Assembly: GCA_000310025.1 (NCBI GenBank)
Contig: FN649745.1
Coordinates: 1,532,828 to 1,596,827 of the forward strand
Direction of reading: 5' to 3'
DNA from: Ectocarpus siliculosus
Lineage: Eukaryota; Sar; Phaeophyceae; Ectocarpales; Ectocarpaceae
Length of the DNA stretch: 64,000 nt
The translations under genes and the position numbers were made by a program. Of the stretch, positions 1 to 13,815 are shown in pieces (within the stretch, counting starts at the first letter, position 1; each line of letters begins with the position of its first letter). The notes beneath the pieces are model-generated. The model was given only the letters and a program-made list of their open reading frames with translations. It was not told the origin of the DNA and did no database searches.

Positions 1-1649
1 AACAAGGCATATAGACCACAAAACGGACTTCCGCCCTGCCGGCCCGTAACGGACGGGGCGCGCAACTCACCGCGCTGACGGGGTTGTCGATCCCGCCTCG
101 CTGCTGCTCCTCCTCCCTAGCGCCGAAGCTATTAGCGGCAGCATTGCCGTCGCCTTCAGCGCCGTCCTGCTGCTGCCCTTTGATTCCCGGGCTGCTCGCG
201 ACCGTCTTGCTGGAGGAAAGGTACCCGATCTTAAGAGCGTAGAATGAGCGGTTCTGGAAGTACAGGCCGCAGAGGTGCTCCGTAAGCCAGCGCCGCCAGT
301 CCAGACCAAGCTTCCCTTGGACAAACCTGGTTGGCACACACGCAAACACATACATAGAAAAGGCGGCCGACAAAATCAAGAGCACAGAAAACGAAGCGTG
401 AATCGCACCACTGTTGGAATTGCTTCGTGCAAGTTTGTTCATACGCTAGCGGTTCTCCACGGGGTTCCTCGGCTTGAGCTTGCACCCCAGAGCCCACGAC
501 GAAACGTGAGGGACTCAGTGTGTACCTGCCCTCGAAAAAATAAAAGGCGACGTGCTACAACGGTTGTTCACTTCTGTGTGATAAGGGGGGACTCCGTCGA
601 AAATATGCGGCTCAACCTTAGGGGGTGCGGTATCTTACGTCATCCGCTGAAAAAATGACGTTCTTCTTCGATTTTCTTGGGGCTATAACAAGTAGCACAA
701 GGGGTATGGTATTGAATAACTTTTCGAAGGTGGTGTGGCATCGTATGTAATAAGTGTGATATCTTATGCAACCTACGGTACCCCGATCGCAGACGTACTT
801 TGAGAGGGCAAAGAGGGGAGCCGCAGCCAGGAGGATGACGACGTAGCGCCGAGTGCCGCGGTAGAACCCATCCTGGTCCTTGTTGCTCATGGCTGTCGAG
901 AAGTCCCGCTGTCACGCCGTAATCAGCACCGAGACGGAGAAATAACACCATGCTCGGTAAGCGAGAATAGACCAGGCATGTGAAAAGGCGCAAGGCACCG
1001 CTGCGGCGCGAGACCAGGCGGTCGTTTGTCACTGACACGTTGCGGGATTTCAAATCTCACAGCAGCACTTGCTGTACACAGATATCACAAGAAGCAGAGC
1101 AGCCTTCGAACAGGGGAATACACGAGGAATCTGAGTCCAGCAACAGGGCATCGTCACCCAGCAGCCCAAAGCGGAGGCGGTCAGCATCTTCCCACCCTAC
1201 CCCCCTCTTACCTCTCCGTCCAGCGTCTGGGGATCAAGGCTGCGAGTGACGCGGTGCGTCATGCGTCACGCATGGATGTTCCTAAGAGCTGCAACTCGGT
1301 CCCGCTGGTCCCACCGCCCCCCGCCCCTTCTACCCACAGCAGCACCACGATCAATACATCACACTATGCCATATCGCACCTGGGTGTAGCTGAAGGCTAC
1401 CAGCACCCCACTCTCAAGGACGAGCAGCGCCAACATCAGCACCAACCAGCCCCATGCCGTCTTTCGATCCTCATTTACTGTGAAGAATGGGCGCAAGACT
1501 TTCCAAAACTTGAGGCGAATCGGGGTTCTGCCATTCTTCTGGGCAGCATCTGCGATGAGCTTACCCATCCTTGCACCTGCAGGCTTTGCAAGGAGAACAG
1601 GCCTCGGGTCCTTCAAGTGCAACTGGGGGCTCTTAGCTCTCAGCTGCAA
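1..1649 (-). CDS. ABC half-transporter, plastid ABCD2-like / SbmA-BacA type (5' part; runs off the left edge)
   Basis: Three exons of an ABC_membrane_2 transmembrane domain are visible. Exon A (about 1649-1380) encodes FWKVLRPFFTVNEDRKTAWG and a first membrane helix, ending at CAG|GTGCGA. Exon B (892-799) encodes SNKDQDGFYRGTRRYV plus a second helix, ending at AAA|GTACGT. Exon C (326-71) encodes GKLGLDWRRWLTEHLCGLYF and ends after IDNP at GTGAGT. Exons B and C join in frame and match, from memory, the order NKDQ / WRxWxT / DNP of chloroplast ABCD2 and bacterial SbmA/YddA proteins. The ATP-binding domain must lie left of the window. Oddities: A and B do not join in phase, and the usual DFY-type residues before NKDQ are missing, so a micro-exon is probably unseen. 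Exon C also carries an insert of roughly 35 Ser/Gln/Ala/Gly-rich residues before IDNP. The start codon was not found. The substrate cannot be told. The family is secure; plastid location is inferred from the closest relative. Confidence 0.8.
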
Positions 1650-1930
1650 GTCTACGGTGTGTTAGTGTGTAGCCATAGCTGTGGGTCCTCCAGAAAAAAA
1701 TCTGTCGCGCGTGGGTTTGTACAGACGTCGAAGGATATCTGTAACGCTCGCGATGACCCCGTCCCTGTGGTAATATCTCTGTGCGGGCCCCTGCGGAGCC
1801 TGGCACCAATGATATCTTATTGAGCTCGCAAAGAAGAGGGCAGGGAGGAGGGCAGGCGAGAAGCGGGCCTTTCGTCAACCATCAGGTTCTCCCAGCGCAC
1901 GCCCAGTTGCTGGTCGTTCTCGAGTCTGCG
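1650..1930. promoter_or_regulatory. Head-to-head spacer between ABCD-like gene and DNAI3
   Basis: The minus-strand transporter and the plus-strand dynein gene start within about 300 bases of each other. First exons of either gene, or a shared bidirectional promoter, must lie here. No TATA box or other clear motif was recognised. The transporter's N-terminal (targeting) exon is not identified and may fall in this stretch. Confidence 0.3.
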
Positions 1931-4900
1931 ATGGGAGAAGAAAAGGAAGTTCCACCTCCGGGGTGTCGGCCGATATGGATCCAGATGAAGAACTACGACC
2001 TGTACCAGCTACGGGAGGAGGGGGCTGAGGCGGGCAACATGACCGCCCTAAAGCAGTACACGCTTCTGGATCGGGCACGGCTGCTTGAAGAGGTCGGAAA
2101 GTTTGGCTTCATGTGTGACTGGAACGACTTCAAGGTGGGTGTGCGTATTCGCGGTTCGTCTTTGTCTCTGTAGATAACGTCTTCTAGCCCACTGTACTAC
2201 TTCGTCCAACCGTCTAGACTACATTACATGCTCAGCAGCACTACATGTAGTATTGGCACCACGGAGGCCGTCGCAAGACGATACGAAGTGTTATGGCCTT
2301 GTAAATGCTCTGTACAGGTGCAGAACGTTTCAGCCGCCGTTACTCATCATCATCAGACCGTGCACGCTCTGAAAAAACTGTGCAAGGGCTCCGCACAATT
2401 AAGAGGCGGAGAGCTGGCACCCCTCCCCCGCAGACCGACTTTCAAAGGTCGATTGCTCCACAACCAAGTGGGTGCGGAAAGAGCCCGATACATCTGCGGG
2501 AAGCCCTCAACGGCATATATCCAACATCACCCTTTCGTGGTGACGAAACTAGATTGTTGAGTAATCGACTTTTGAACATCGGTCTGCTGTACGGGGCTTC
2601 CATCTCTCCGCCTCTACCGTATCCAGCGTTCGGCCCAGCACGGTGTATTTTGAACGAACAATTAACGAACGTGCGATAGTAATGCGGAATGCCGAACTAC
2701 AACTCGAAGACCAGACTATCGGCATAGATGCTGCTTATTGAGAATCCCTCGCGCAGTGCGCATTATAGCCTTTTCGCAAGGACGAATGACCGTGATTGTG
2801 GATGTCCACGCGGTGAGGAGAGACCTTCGCCATTGATGAGCAGACTGTAAGTACGATTTTGGCAATCGGAGAGCTGCAGGCTCTCACGACTTCACATTGT
2901 TTGGTTTTGAGAGTTTGCTCAGTGACTTGAGACCCTTCGGTGTTCGTTCCACTCATCGGCTACCCCTCAAACTTAAACGTTCGCGCTTCATCACTACTGT
3001 AGTCCCCGCAAACAGAATGTGCATATATCTATGTCAACGTTCAGCGTCCACGGTACCTTCGGTAAATCACCATCGTATTTGTACAGGGTAGAACCCCACT
3101 CCCGCGGTGCTGCCACCATATGGCCGAACCACGCAATCTTTGTCCAGGGTACATGCAATCGTCACGAGGACGGACGGTTTCTCTGGAAAAATCTATTCTG
3201 AGCAGAACCAGGCGATATCCGCTACTCTTTGAGTGCCGAGCATAGCCTGCTCTCGCATCTTTGAGCGCCAAGCCTAGCGTGCTCTCACATCGCCCCACGA
3301 ACACCATATTCAGGCCGACCTCGAGGCTTGTCCGACTGAAGAAATTTTGCTGGTGGCAGACCCAAACAAAGTGTACGGGGAGCAGTGGTACTTTACGTTC
3401 ACGGCAGAAGCATTCGAGACCCAGCTCAAGCTACAAACGGCGGAGGCGGAAGCGGAGAAAGCGCGGTTAGAAGCGGAGGCAGAGGTGAGATATCTCCGTG
3501 AGATTCAGGTCACGCATCGATCATCTTGAGCCGGGAGATCAGTGTACAACCACCAACGGAGCCCTCACCTCGAGTACCACATAGCTCCGGCGTAACACTT
3601 GAGGTATTGCAAACCCCTCCCTCCCTCTTCCGGTACCATGCACAATATTTTGTGATACACCGAAAACGTCTCGTTTCATGCCGCCGGGTACCGATATCCA
3701 CAAACCCTGAAATGGGACGCTCACAGGCGGCGAGGCTGGCCGAGGAAGAAGCGAATCGCACACCGGTGTACGAAGACAAGCCGATCATCGCCAGAGGTTG
3801 GAAATCGGAAACTGCAGCAGATACAGCTCGGGAGGTGTGTTCGATCATAAAGTAAACCCGCCATTCAACACCAGAATTATCTTAAACATGTGGGTGCTCT
3901 TGACGGGATGGAGCCCCCTTTGCCCAGATGACCGTGCAAGACCGCAACAGCTTGCTGGTGGATGCGCAACAACACGCAAGATTCTCTCCTCTTGCACGAT
4001 GTGCCTAATAACTCATACGTGGGGGACAAAGATCGCCCGTGACTTTGAGGGCACTCCCGTAGTGCGCACGTCTGGCATTGCAACAAATGAGACGTTTGTG
4101 ATTGCTACGGAGTTGAAGATACTGCTTGTCGGTTGTGCTTACCTACGCGCGAGCACTAGATTCGATGCAAACAACGGTGCTTAGATCGTCACCGGTGGGA
4201 GTGTCCCCATGACGCATCGTCGGTTTCATTTTTTCCCGTCGTTGGCTTGATGTCAAGGTGGAGAGTTTGACGATAAGGCCGGAGCGACCACTTGTGGTCA
4301 TGTCCATGACCCGTCCCAGACGGAGCTTTGGCCTGCCTTGCAAGCTCGTGGACAGGGATGCATACGACTGGCTTACGGACGACTACATGGCCAAAGTGAG
4401 GGGGGGAAGGAAGGACAAAGGGGAATAAACGGTGTTGCCCACTTTCATGCATTGCCCGCGGTGAATACCACTGGCATGGAAGGGGCGGGGGTATTTGGCC
4501 TTGCAACGGAATCATCAATGCGATAGTCTTCACCAACGGTCCCTATCACTAACTGCCAACCGGGAGAGGGCAGAACCTCCGGTGTACATCCACTAGGCGA
4601 GAGGAAGGAAGGGGTGAAGGGACGCGCCATGCGCTCGGAACAAGTAACGGGGTACCTCCCTGTTAGAGCCAGTGCTGTCGATGAGGTGGACTGTGTACTT
4701 ATCGCGAAACTAGTTTTGTTGTCCCTGTAGTGGTGTTTTCTGCGGTCGTAAACAGGACGACAAGTCCCAAATACATCCCGTGTGCCACTCTCGCCCCATC
4801 CTTTCTCCCTAAATGATGTTCGCATTCATGAACACTCGTAGCCGGAGACTCATGGCGGTCAAGGTAGTGCTTACATTAATGTTTCCAACTTCCCTCTTCG

Positions 4901-7900
4901 TTATGGGCGGTTTCTCACTGATTATGTGTTCTTACCCCCACGTTGTTGTTTCTGTGGCTAGTACAGCAGCTTGATCTGTATTCTGTTTTTTTCATGCGGG
5001 CGGCACCTGGACAAACACTCATCAAACAAGTGCCCCCCATTTCTACCTTAACCTGTGTCGACCCTGTACTCTTCCCGCTGTCGCGCACCTACATACCGCC
5101 CGGTCTGAACCTTCAACGACGACGCGCCGCCAAAACATCCAGATGGGTATTCGCAAGTACCTGGCGACCGGCTTCACCGCCTTCGACCCCTCCAACCCCG
5201 ACCGGAAGCTGATGGATTCACCCTGTCAAGCCGCGGCCGAGAGCGTCCCGGCCTCGTCGCAGACCACCTGGTTCCGCAGCGTGAACGCCTCGGTGCAATA
5301 CTCCACCATGCACCTTGAGCAACAAGAGGTGCTGCCATTTTTTACTGTGTCGTCTTGACTGCCGTGGAAAGCTCTCGCTCTTCGTTCGATCCCAGTATCA
5401 ATTTTGCACCCTTCCTCTGTTGTTCGCACAGCTAAAGCCGCTCATGCCTCACCAAAAGCTACGATACGAACGGTTGGCGCAGTTAAATATCGTCAATGCG
5501 TGCCCCTTAAAATCTGGGCAAGTATTCAAGGGGCAGGTGGTGTAAGCATGACAGATGCACCTGCTCCACCCCGGGTCCAATGGGAGGTGACTCATTGATA
5601 ACGCTAGACACCACGGGTCCCTTCTTGTCACCACGAACAAACGTGAACAGGCGGCTAGCATGATGTCAAGCGAGGCCATGGTGTCGTTCCTCCGCAAGGT
5701 GGCACCGGGAGTCGAGCAGTCTCTACAACAGAACGAGACTGTCGATATCTTCCAGGCAAGTTCCTACCGTATCACGGGACTTCGAGGGGAACCGTGAACA
5801 AGAAAATGGTGAACCTTTAATACCTTTGATGTGACGGACCAGGGGCGTCGGTGGCGAAGTACTTGAAGGTTTCAGTTCTCAATTCTCAGAGGAGGAACGT
5901 TGAAAGCATTCTCGATACGAACATGTCACTTTGCCTCCTTTATGAAGGGCGTGTCGAGGCAAGAGCATTGAAAAAAATAGTTGCTCTTGTGGCAACTCAT
6001 TGGACGCACGCACACCCTCCGGGTTTTGATCTCTAGGATGATCGTCTCTCTGCATCTGATTCGCGAACCATGTTGACGTCGAAGAACGGGTTGTCCGCGT
6101 ATCTGCCCAAAGTCCAATGTTAAAGTCTACATTCCGCCAATGCACTACTTAATGCTCTGCTTGCTACAACGTCACAGGATGCCTTCAACGGCATCGGTGA
6201 AGACGACGCTCCCCTGACCAAGACCAATGAAAACGAGGACGAACTGAAAGAGCTACGCACCTTCACAGACCTTGTACACTCAAAGAACAAGGTAAATGTG
6301 AAGTTTATCGCGGCATGGTGAAGAAACGGGGGGGGGAAGACGCGTTCAAGCATGTCAAAGAAGACTATGAAGAAAAATTACTGTCCGAGCGCAATTTAGG
6401 ATGTTTTGAGAGCACCGATGGCAAACGCTTCAAGAGGGAACTCGTACATTATCTCGGATATGGACCGCGTTCACGTCAAGATAAATATGATTCGGATCAA
6501 TTGAGAGTTGAAGCACAAGTTTGGCAGGGGTTGTAGCCTCTGTAGTAGACAATTAGTATTATTTGCCCTCTGTTACCTTCGCGTGTTGTGACCGTGTTGA
6601 TTGACTCGGGGGTCAAAACACAAGCTGTTGCCAGTAGGAGCTACATACCCTGCACCCGCGATTCTCCGTTCTTCTCGTCACGCCGTGGTAATTTCTACGT
6701 TTATCTTCATATTTTCCTCTTGTCCCTCTGTGCCACCGTCGTAAGCGTCATTTGTCGCGGTGGTGTAGATAAGTAGGGTCTCCTTGCTGAAGAAAAATAA
6801 AAAGAACTTCTGCGGTTCGTTCTCTGCCTGACCAACTCCATTTTCCCGAAGATAAGCGTTCGTTACTACTTTTTGCACTTTGAAACTTGTTTGCGATGAT
6901 GTGAAATGTACCGTTGTATTTGTTTCGACACGGCGAAGGTAATGTCGGCGATCGACTGGCTTCCCAAGCGGAACGGTTGCGTGGCGGTCTCAGCGGTGAA
7001 AAACGTCAACTTCGAGGAGAGGGTCCAGCTCTCCGGCCAGGCAAGAGGGGCGCAAAACATCGCATCCTACGGACTGAAAAAGCGCTAATATTTTCGCCTT
7101 GACTGCTACACATACTTAAATCGTTTCTGTTCTGTTCATACGTGGCCGGTCCGCTATTGTACGTGTGCAGGCCTATGTATCCGACCGGCTTCACGAAGCT
7201 TCACGTCCAAAATTGCCTTATTAATAGTTTCGTGGTCTCTTTTCAGGTGGACAACGCGTACGTGCTGCTTTGGGACTTCGCGGATTTGATCCATCCCATG
7301 CTCAAGCTGGAGTCACCTCACGAGATTTTCTGCTTCAGGTTCAACCCGTCGATCCCTGGAGTGAGTTGTCGACGATAGTAGGTGGAAGCCCGTATTTGCC
7401 ACCAACAGGCCACGCTTGGTTCTTAGAAGCGTAGAGAGTGCAACCGCTTGAACCTCCGCGGTTGAAAACCTCTCTGTACTGCTTCACGCATGGTCACAGG
7501 CAATGTCGATACGCCGGGTGCCGCCAGCCTGCGAAGTTGCCCATATTCTCATCGACCCCACTTTGTCTCTTCCCTGGTGACACAGCGACACCGGAAGAAA
7601 CGTTTCCTCGTATGCCACTGTGATCTTCCTGTTCTCCCATACTCACTGTGCACGTCGGCAACACCGATGACCCCACACACACGACCAAAATAGCTGTCAC
7701 CCCTACGTGGCTTGTGGTCAATCTTCAGCTACTTTCGTGTCCCACCCCCACCCGTTTCGGAACACAGACTGTTGTGGGGGGCGCCATCAACGGCCAGGTA
7801 GTAATGTGGGACATCGCCAAAGCCCTGACGTCGATAGACCAGAAGAAGCGCAAGCAAAGCGTGCGGCACATCGGGAAGCCTGGTCTGGGTGTCGGGGACG

Positions 7901-10900
7901 AAGACGAAGTCGTAGCGGCGCTACCCCCTATCACGCCACACGCCGTTAGCCACATCGACATGAGCCACCGCAGGCTCGTGGCGGACCTGGCGTGGCTGCC
8001 GACAACCACTCAAGTGAGAAGAAGGGATGGATGGTGCTGCCGTGCATAAATCTTTCGTCTCAGTTTGCGTTGCCCCGGAGGTTACGAATGGTAGACAACT
8101 CTACGTCAGAGTGTCACGGAAGACAACGTTGGTCCGTGGCGGTGAATGCACTTTCAGACTCGGATGGTTCACTGTCAAATTTCGCATTCTTCTCGTTCTT
8201 ACCGAGCTTGGGGTTCTCACAGAGAATCACGCGCACTGTGCCTTCAAAATCGTATTGATCTCTTGATGATACTCGGAGTATGTGAAACTGGTTGGTCGTC
8301 CTATTTGTTTTTTGCAACCTACAACGGACGTTGAGCTGTCCCTTAGCATGTTTTCCGACCGACCCCTTAAACCGCGGCTGTCGATACTACCAAACCAAGG
8401 TCAACTCGAAGGGCCAGCTCCTGGGAAGCGAATACATCACGGAACACACGCACCAATTCATCACTGTCGCCAGCGATGGGCAGTGCCTTATCTGGGACAC
8501 AAGATATCAGGTGCCAGTCAACACAGGCATAAAAAACAGACGCTTGTCTGTGTATGTCTGTGGGTGTTTGGGTTGATCGTGGAATCGATAGCCGGACTTC
8601 GCCACCACCTCCACCAAGGACGAGCGTCGTTGAAACGCCGCAATATAAGACCGGAGAAATAGATTCCCGTTGTTGTTGGCGCTCATGCTTAACCGTCGTC
8701 AGCAATGAATCGAACACTGTCTTGGGGGCGTTCCGCTGGAGATATGTAAGAGCCGACGTGACCGCCTGGTTGGGTCGGACGGTCTAAGTGGATTGCTTGT
8801 CCTAACCGATGTTGTTAACCGATGTTGTTTGTCGCGGTTGGGCGGCCGAGGTGATCCTATATGTCGCAATAGGGGAAAACATGGATATGTCGCGCGGGTT
8901 GAACGCAGATGGCGGTATGCGGTAACAGAAACATCATCGACCTAGCAACGGCAAGCTACGATTCTAGTAGATTCACACGAGAAACGTGCTGTGCAAGGGC
9001 CATTTCTGGTATCAACGCTACCCACGTTGCTGGGCGTTCATTGCAGCAACAACTCTTGGCACCGCTATAGTCACGGACGTTGTCATTCGTCGTTGTCCAC
9101 GCCGTAAAATCGCCAGGAAATAAGCGAAGGCTTGTTCCCACACATCGCGAAACCTCGGCAAACGTATGACAAGAAGAGAGAGGAACACGGTCGTCCGCCG
9201 CCGGCACCCTGGACGCCGCTCTTTCGTCTGCAGCTTAACCGATTAGAGGTGAGGACGTGGATGCCGTTCGGCTCCCAAGACTACGGCGAAATTACCGACG
9301 AAGAGTTTCTGGCGTGAGGCGGCCGTGATTGTTATTGACTTTTGCTGCCATCACCACCACAGTCGTCTGTGTCTCTCCACATCTCTCGCTCTCTCTCCTG
9401 CGCTTCCTCCTGTGTCCTCTTGCTCACGCAGGACGTGGGAGAGTTGGGTCTCTGTCGGATTGTGCTAGACTTGGGCGTCGCCGGGGACGGCGTCACCAGC
9501 GACAGCAAGGCCGAAGATGGGGCGGAGGAAGTGGACATGCGTTCGCAGGTATGCAAGAACCGAAGCAAAGGTTTGGTAGATGCTACAGGTGCTGGTCGTT
9601 TTCACCTACGCTGGCTGCGAACTTGGTAGTCGATCCCGCCCGACATTCCGCAATGCGAGGAACTTGGGCTTTCTGAGCTCACGTCTCTCCATCATGACCA
9701 CGGATGAACGTGCGCCCTTGTGAGGCCACAACTCAGGCAATATGAGCATTCGCCCTGGGCGTGACAAGAGCGTGCCGCTCCGCTCTTCATCAGCGACCTC
9801 TCCTGGCTATCTGTACCAACGCCATGTCGGATGGCCTGTTGCTTGGTGCGCAAGAAGATATACACCACGGGTGTGTCAAAGCAGCAGATGTCCCAGGCGA
9901 TCGTCTTCCATGTCAGAATATCCCAGCTTCCTGTCTGCTAACCCCCACCCCCCCATCCAACAGTACATCGCTGGTGGAGCCCGAAACCTTTCAGCACGCT
10001 CCGGGGAAACTTTTTCTTTTAGATTTGCTTTTTTGGCCCAGTCGCAGAAGCGTGTGATTCTAGCAACAGTTGTGGAAAACCCCCTCCCCCATAAAATAAC
10101 CATGGCGGTGACACCCGAAACACTTTTGAGTACCTTGGGGAAACATGTTTGGAGGGACGTTGATCCCCCTGCCCCTAAGAACGCTCGGGAATGCAGGTTT
10201 TCTCCAAGGATATTTCGGAATGTACATGCCAAGCCCCCCCCTCTGGCGTGCGTAATTGTGCAACTCATTTTCGACAATTTCCACATACATGCGCCCCCGT
10301 AGCAATTCTGATGGTTGTCGCCCACACTTAACCCCACCCTTCACCTTACGTCGCGCGACACTCTTTCAATCCAAGCTCATCTGCACGACTGAAGAGGGGG
10401 AAATCCTCCTGGCGGATTGGCGGGCAAGAGTGGGGGCCAATAGTGGGCGAGGAGGGGGAGACGAGGAAGCCGGGGGAGGCGGAAACGAGGGGGGGGATGG
10501 TGGGGACGTAGCCCCGGAGTTCGTAAAGTGGGTTTCGAGCGACCACACCCGGCCGTGCGTGGCGCTGGACAAGTCACCCTTTTTCCCGGGTGTACTGCTC
10601 AGCGTGGGCGATTGGAGCTTTCAGATTTGGAAGGTGAACAAGTAATAAATACATGTGTTGTCAGAGTCAGAAGTATTCCTACTGCTGAAGTCAGTGCTCA
10701 TCGGTTGCTGTTTGGAATTTGGTGTCTGTTCCAAACGATGACATTTCTCCAACGGAAATACCCCCTTGCTTGTCTTTGTTGTTCGGATGGAGCTCAAAAT
10801 CCCGCAGTTACCTGCTCACCGATAAACCGTCGCATATATTTCTGGCGTGGAAACCGATAACAAAACGCGCGCGCTTTCGACTAGTAGCTTCTGCGTGTGA

Positions 10901-13130
10901 TGAAGGAACTCGATTATTCTCCCAAAATTATTTGCCCCCAATCTCGAGGAACAATCTGCGTCGTGTACCCATCTGCCTGATTTGCCTTCGCTCCCGAAAC
11001 ACACGTTTCTCCAATCCGAAATTGTTGTTCGGGCTCCTCTTCTTGGCTTCCCTTCCGTTTGTTTTTGATTGGTCGGCCAAGGTGGGGCTTCGAAAACCCG
11101 TCTTCTCTTCGCCGATGGCGGCCAACTACCTTACGACCGGGCGATGGTCTCCGACACGGCCGGGAATGTTGTTCCTCGGCAAGGTGGACGGCTCGATGGA
11201 CGTGTGGGACTTCACCGATAGCAGCTTCACTCCTTCGGTGACCCTGATGAGCAGCCCCTCGAGAATTACCAGGTGTGTGAGACGCAAGATATAGAAAGGT
11301 TGATGTTTGTGTGGTTGCGAAGGTAATGCGCTACAGAGTGGATTAACGGACTTGATCCGTGAAGGTCGGGACTGAATGAAACAGAACTCGGATTTCCTGC
11401 CTGCCGCGAAGTATCGCGAAAATTCACAGCTGTAGGTTTGAGTTCCTGTAAACGTTATTGCCGCGGTACGGCGGCGCGAGTAAATTTGTCGGTGTCGCAC
11501 AATCTTATGTACTGCGGGTCAACACCCTCGCCCGTGCGAACCTTGAGCATTTCTATCGACCCAGGTGCGCGCTCTTCCCTGTCGCTCTCGTGCGCCTGCT
11601 CATCCTTCGTTTCTTTTTTTTTTTCTCGTTCTTAGTATGGAGTTCTTGAAGCCCAAGGGGGTTGGAGGAGCGGCAAAGCTCAAGCAGCAGCTGCTTACCG
11701 TGGGGGATGCGGCAGGGAACCTCCACGTTTATGACGTGCCTCAGAACCTTTGGCGTCCCCTGGCCAACGAGAGAGCCATCATGTCGTACTTCCTCGAGAG
11801 AGAGATAAAGGTATTCACGGCAAACCTCAGCATCGAGGCATCGGAGAATGACCTGTTCAACGAAAAACAACCTCTATGGAGATGTGATATCCTGTTTTGG
11901 TTGTTTCTACTCGGTGTGGCTGGCTGGCACCACTTCAGAGACAGTTGTTTCCTGTCGCCCACCAATCGCGCGCTGAAGCACATGTACATAAACCCCATCG
12001 GCACCCTCGTATTCTACTTGTCGAACCATTTATCGCCCTGCCCCACACGGTACATCCAGCCTGCGATGAAGCCGCTTGGGGAGGCCAGGCTGTCACAATA
12101 CTGGCGACCCACACAACCCACCTCAATCAACCCTACCTCAATCACACTGAAACCCAACGCGACCCTCAGATTTTTCTCGTGTTCTGTTTCCCTACACACC
12201 ATGACGAAGCGTGTGGAGCACGTCTCCGAGCGACTCGAGATTCGAACAGCCGAAGCCGAGGCGATGGAAGCAGAGGAAATGCAGAACGCGTTGAATCAGC
12301 CGCCAGATGGGGCTGCAGGTGCTGCTGCTGCCGAGGAAGGTGGAGCCGGGGAACCGGCGGCTGGAGGGGACGAAGGTGGTGCTGTTGGTACCGCCACAAC
12401 AAAAGGTGGACACAGGCGTTGGAGACCGAAGATTGATGAGAGAGAACTGATGCCTTCCTTCCCAACCCATCTCCCCCGGCGATAAATGAGCTCTAATAGC
12501 GCCAAAAATAGCTTCTACAGGAACTCGTGTCACAGGGTACAAACAGATAGTACGTACTCGTCCACACAAGCAATCTGACGGTAATATCCGAGACTTCGGG
12601 CCCCTTCCATGCATTCTCCTTTCGCCCGCTTATTGAAATGATCCAGGAGACAAAAACCGAGCAGCTGCGGATCCGGCACTGGAAGAGCTCACAGAGGCCG
12701 AAAAGGCGCATCTCGCGGTACGTCTTAGCCTCTATTGGTTTCCCCCATGTGTTACACGACTTTCGCGCCCACACTAATGTTCGAAGAGTTTTCGCATCTC
12801 GACTACTGACGGCTCAGGCCTTTCGTTCACATTTGATTACTACAACAGCAAACGTAGAGAAAAGTAGGAACTTCCGCAGAATAGTTTATGTGCACGGGTC
12901 GTTTTGCTCGTTCGCTCATGCAAAATACAGCATGCGTGTGGACCAATCCCTTAACAAAGTCGACCCTGCCACCGCCACGCCAAACTGCGACCGTCTATTC
13001 CCCCCTCCCCACCCAGGAATTGGAAGAAAAATTCATCGAGGACCTTGGTTTGACCGATGCCGACCTTCCCGAGCGCTACTTAGCCACCAAGAGGTTGGCT
13101 GAGGCGGATGAACCCGCCCTCATGACTTAA
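1931..13130 (+). CDS. DNAI3: Axonemal dynein intermediate chain 3 (WDR63/IC140 type), 19 exons
   Basis: WD-repeat intermediate chain of the inner-arm I1/f dynein, acting in the ciliary axoneme. Exons that join in frame: 1931-2134, 3314-3484, 3727-3834, 4258-4395, 5143-5328, 5651-5755, 6178-6291, 6939-7040, 7247-7360, 7768-8013, 8400-8510, 9117-9248, 9432-9548, 10376-10633, 11082-11272, 11636-11810, 12210-12405, 12647-12717, 13017-13130. They total 2,853 nt, about 950 residues (human WDR63 is about 890). Collinear matches to remembered WDR63 include LESPHEIFCFRFNPSIPG, GGAINGQVVMWDI, VASDGQCLIWD, CTTEEGEILLADW, GRWSPTRPGMLFLG and LTVGDAAGNLHVYDVP, then a charged C-terminal helix ending LEEKFIEDLGL. 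Introns after exons 6 and 8 use GC donors (CAG|GCAAGT, CAG|GCAAGA). Exon 14 carries a Gly/Glu-rich insert. The N-terminus is shorter than in animals, so an upstream first exon is possible. The gene converges on the JmjC gene. Confidence 0.92.
2421..2600. mobile_element. Short inverted-repeat element (MITE) in DNAI3 intron 1
   Basis: The left arm, about 2429-2468 (GCAGACCGACTTTCAAAGG and on), is inverted at about 2551-2592 (ACTTTTGAACATCGGTCTGC). The left arm also resembles the arm of the element at 44,822-45,027 (CTTTCAAAGGTCGATTGCTCC against TTTTCAAAGCTCGATTACTCC), so the two are probably one MITE family. No coding capacity. Confidence 0.55.
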
Positions 13131-13815
13131 TATGAAGCAGCCCTCACAACGCAGGGCCGTAGAGACTAAGGGACTGCGTGTTTTTTTACGTGAGGCGTTA
13201 GCTATCGTGGGCAACCCCTTCCCACACAACATAACGGCCTTTCCATCCGCGACTGTAAGTGCAGAGTTCTGTTTGCCTCGGCGCTCGACCCTCGGGAGCG
13301 GGGCTCTTCCTATTGACATGTCCATGTCGGGAGCGTGGGACCCGGGCCGGGCAGCGTCCTTCGGCAGCGAACCCTCTTCCAAAAGAAGAGGAAGGAAATG
13401 GCAGGATCACTCGCATTTCCGTGGGCCTGTGCATTGGGGCATACTCTGGGGAAGTGCTATCGTTTGGGCCGGTTAATGATGAGTGATGTTTGGCATATTA
13501 ACCGCGTTTACTCACGAATGCCGAGCCCGTGTATTGAATAGTGATGCTGGGGTGATGTTTGGGCCGATGCGCACGTGTTAGGAGGGTTTATCTGAGGGTA
13601 AGGAGTGACTAAAGGGCGTCGGAGCAATGCGCAAACCGAAGCAACTAGTCTAGATGTTGATCTTCTTCCGCAGTAGCGAATCCATGTAGATTGATGAGTC
13701 CGTGTCTCAAAGCATATCCTTCGTGAACGGAGTAGTTTCCAGAAAATTGAAGGCGAACTGCTCTCCGAGGGGGTTTTCTCCAAACCATTGGCAGATTTGT
13801 CTACGGGTAATGTTC
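13131..13815. other. Tail-to-tail spacer between DNAI3 and the JmjC gene
   Basis: About 685 bases that hold only the 3' ends of two convergent genes. I see no reading frame, repeat or RNA gene in it. Confidence 0.6.
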
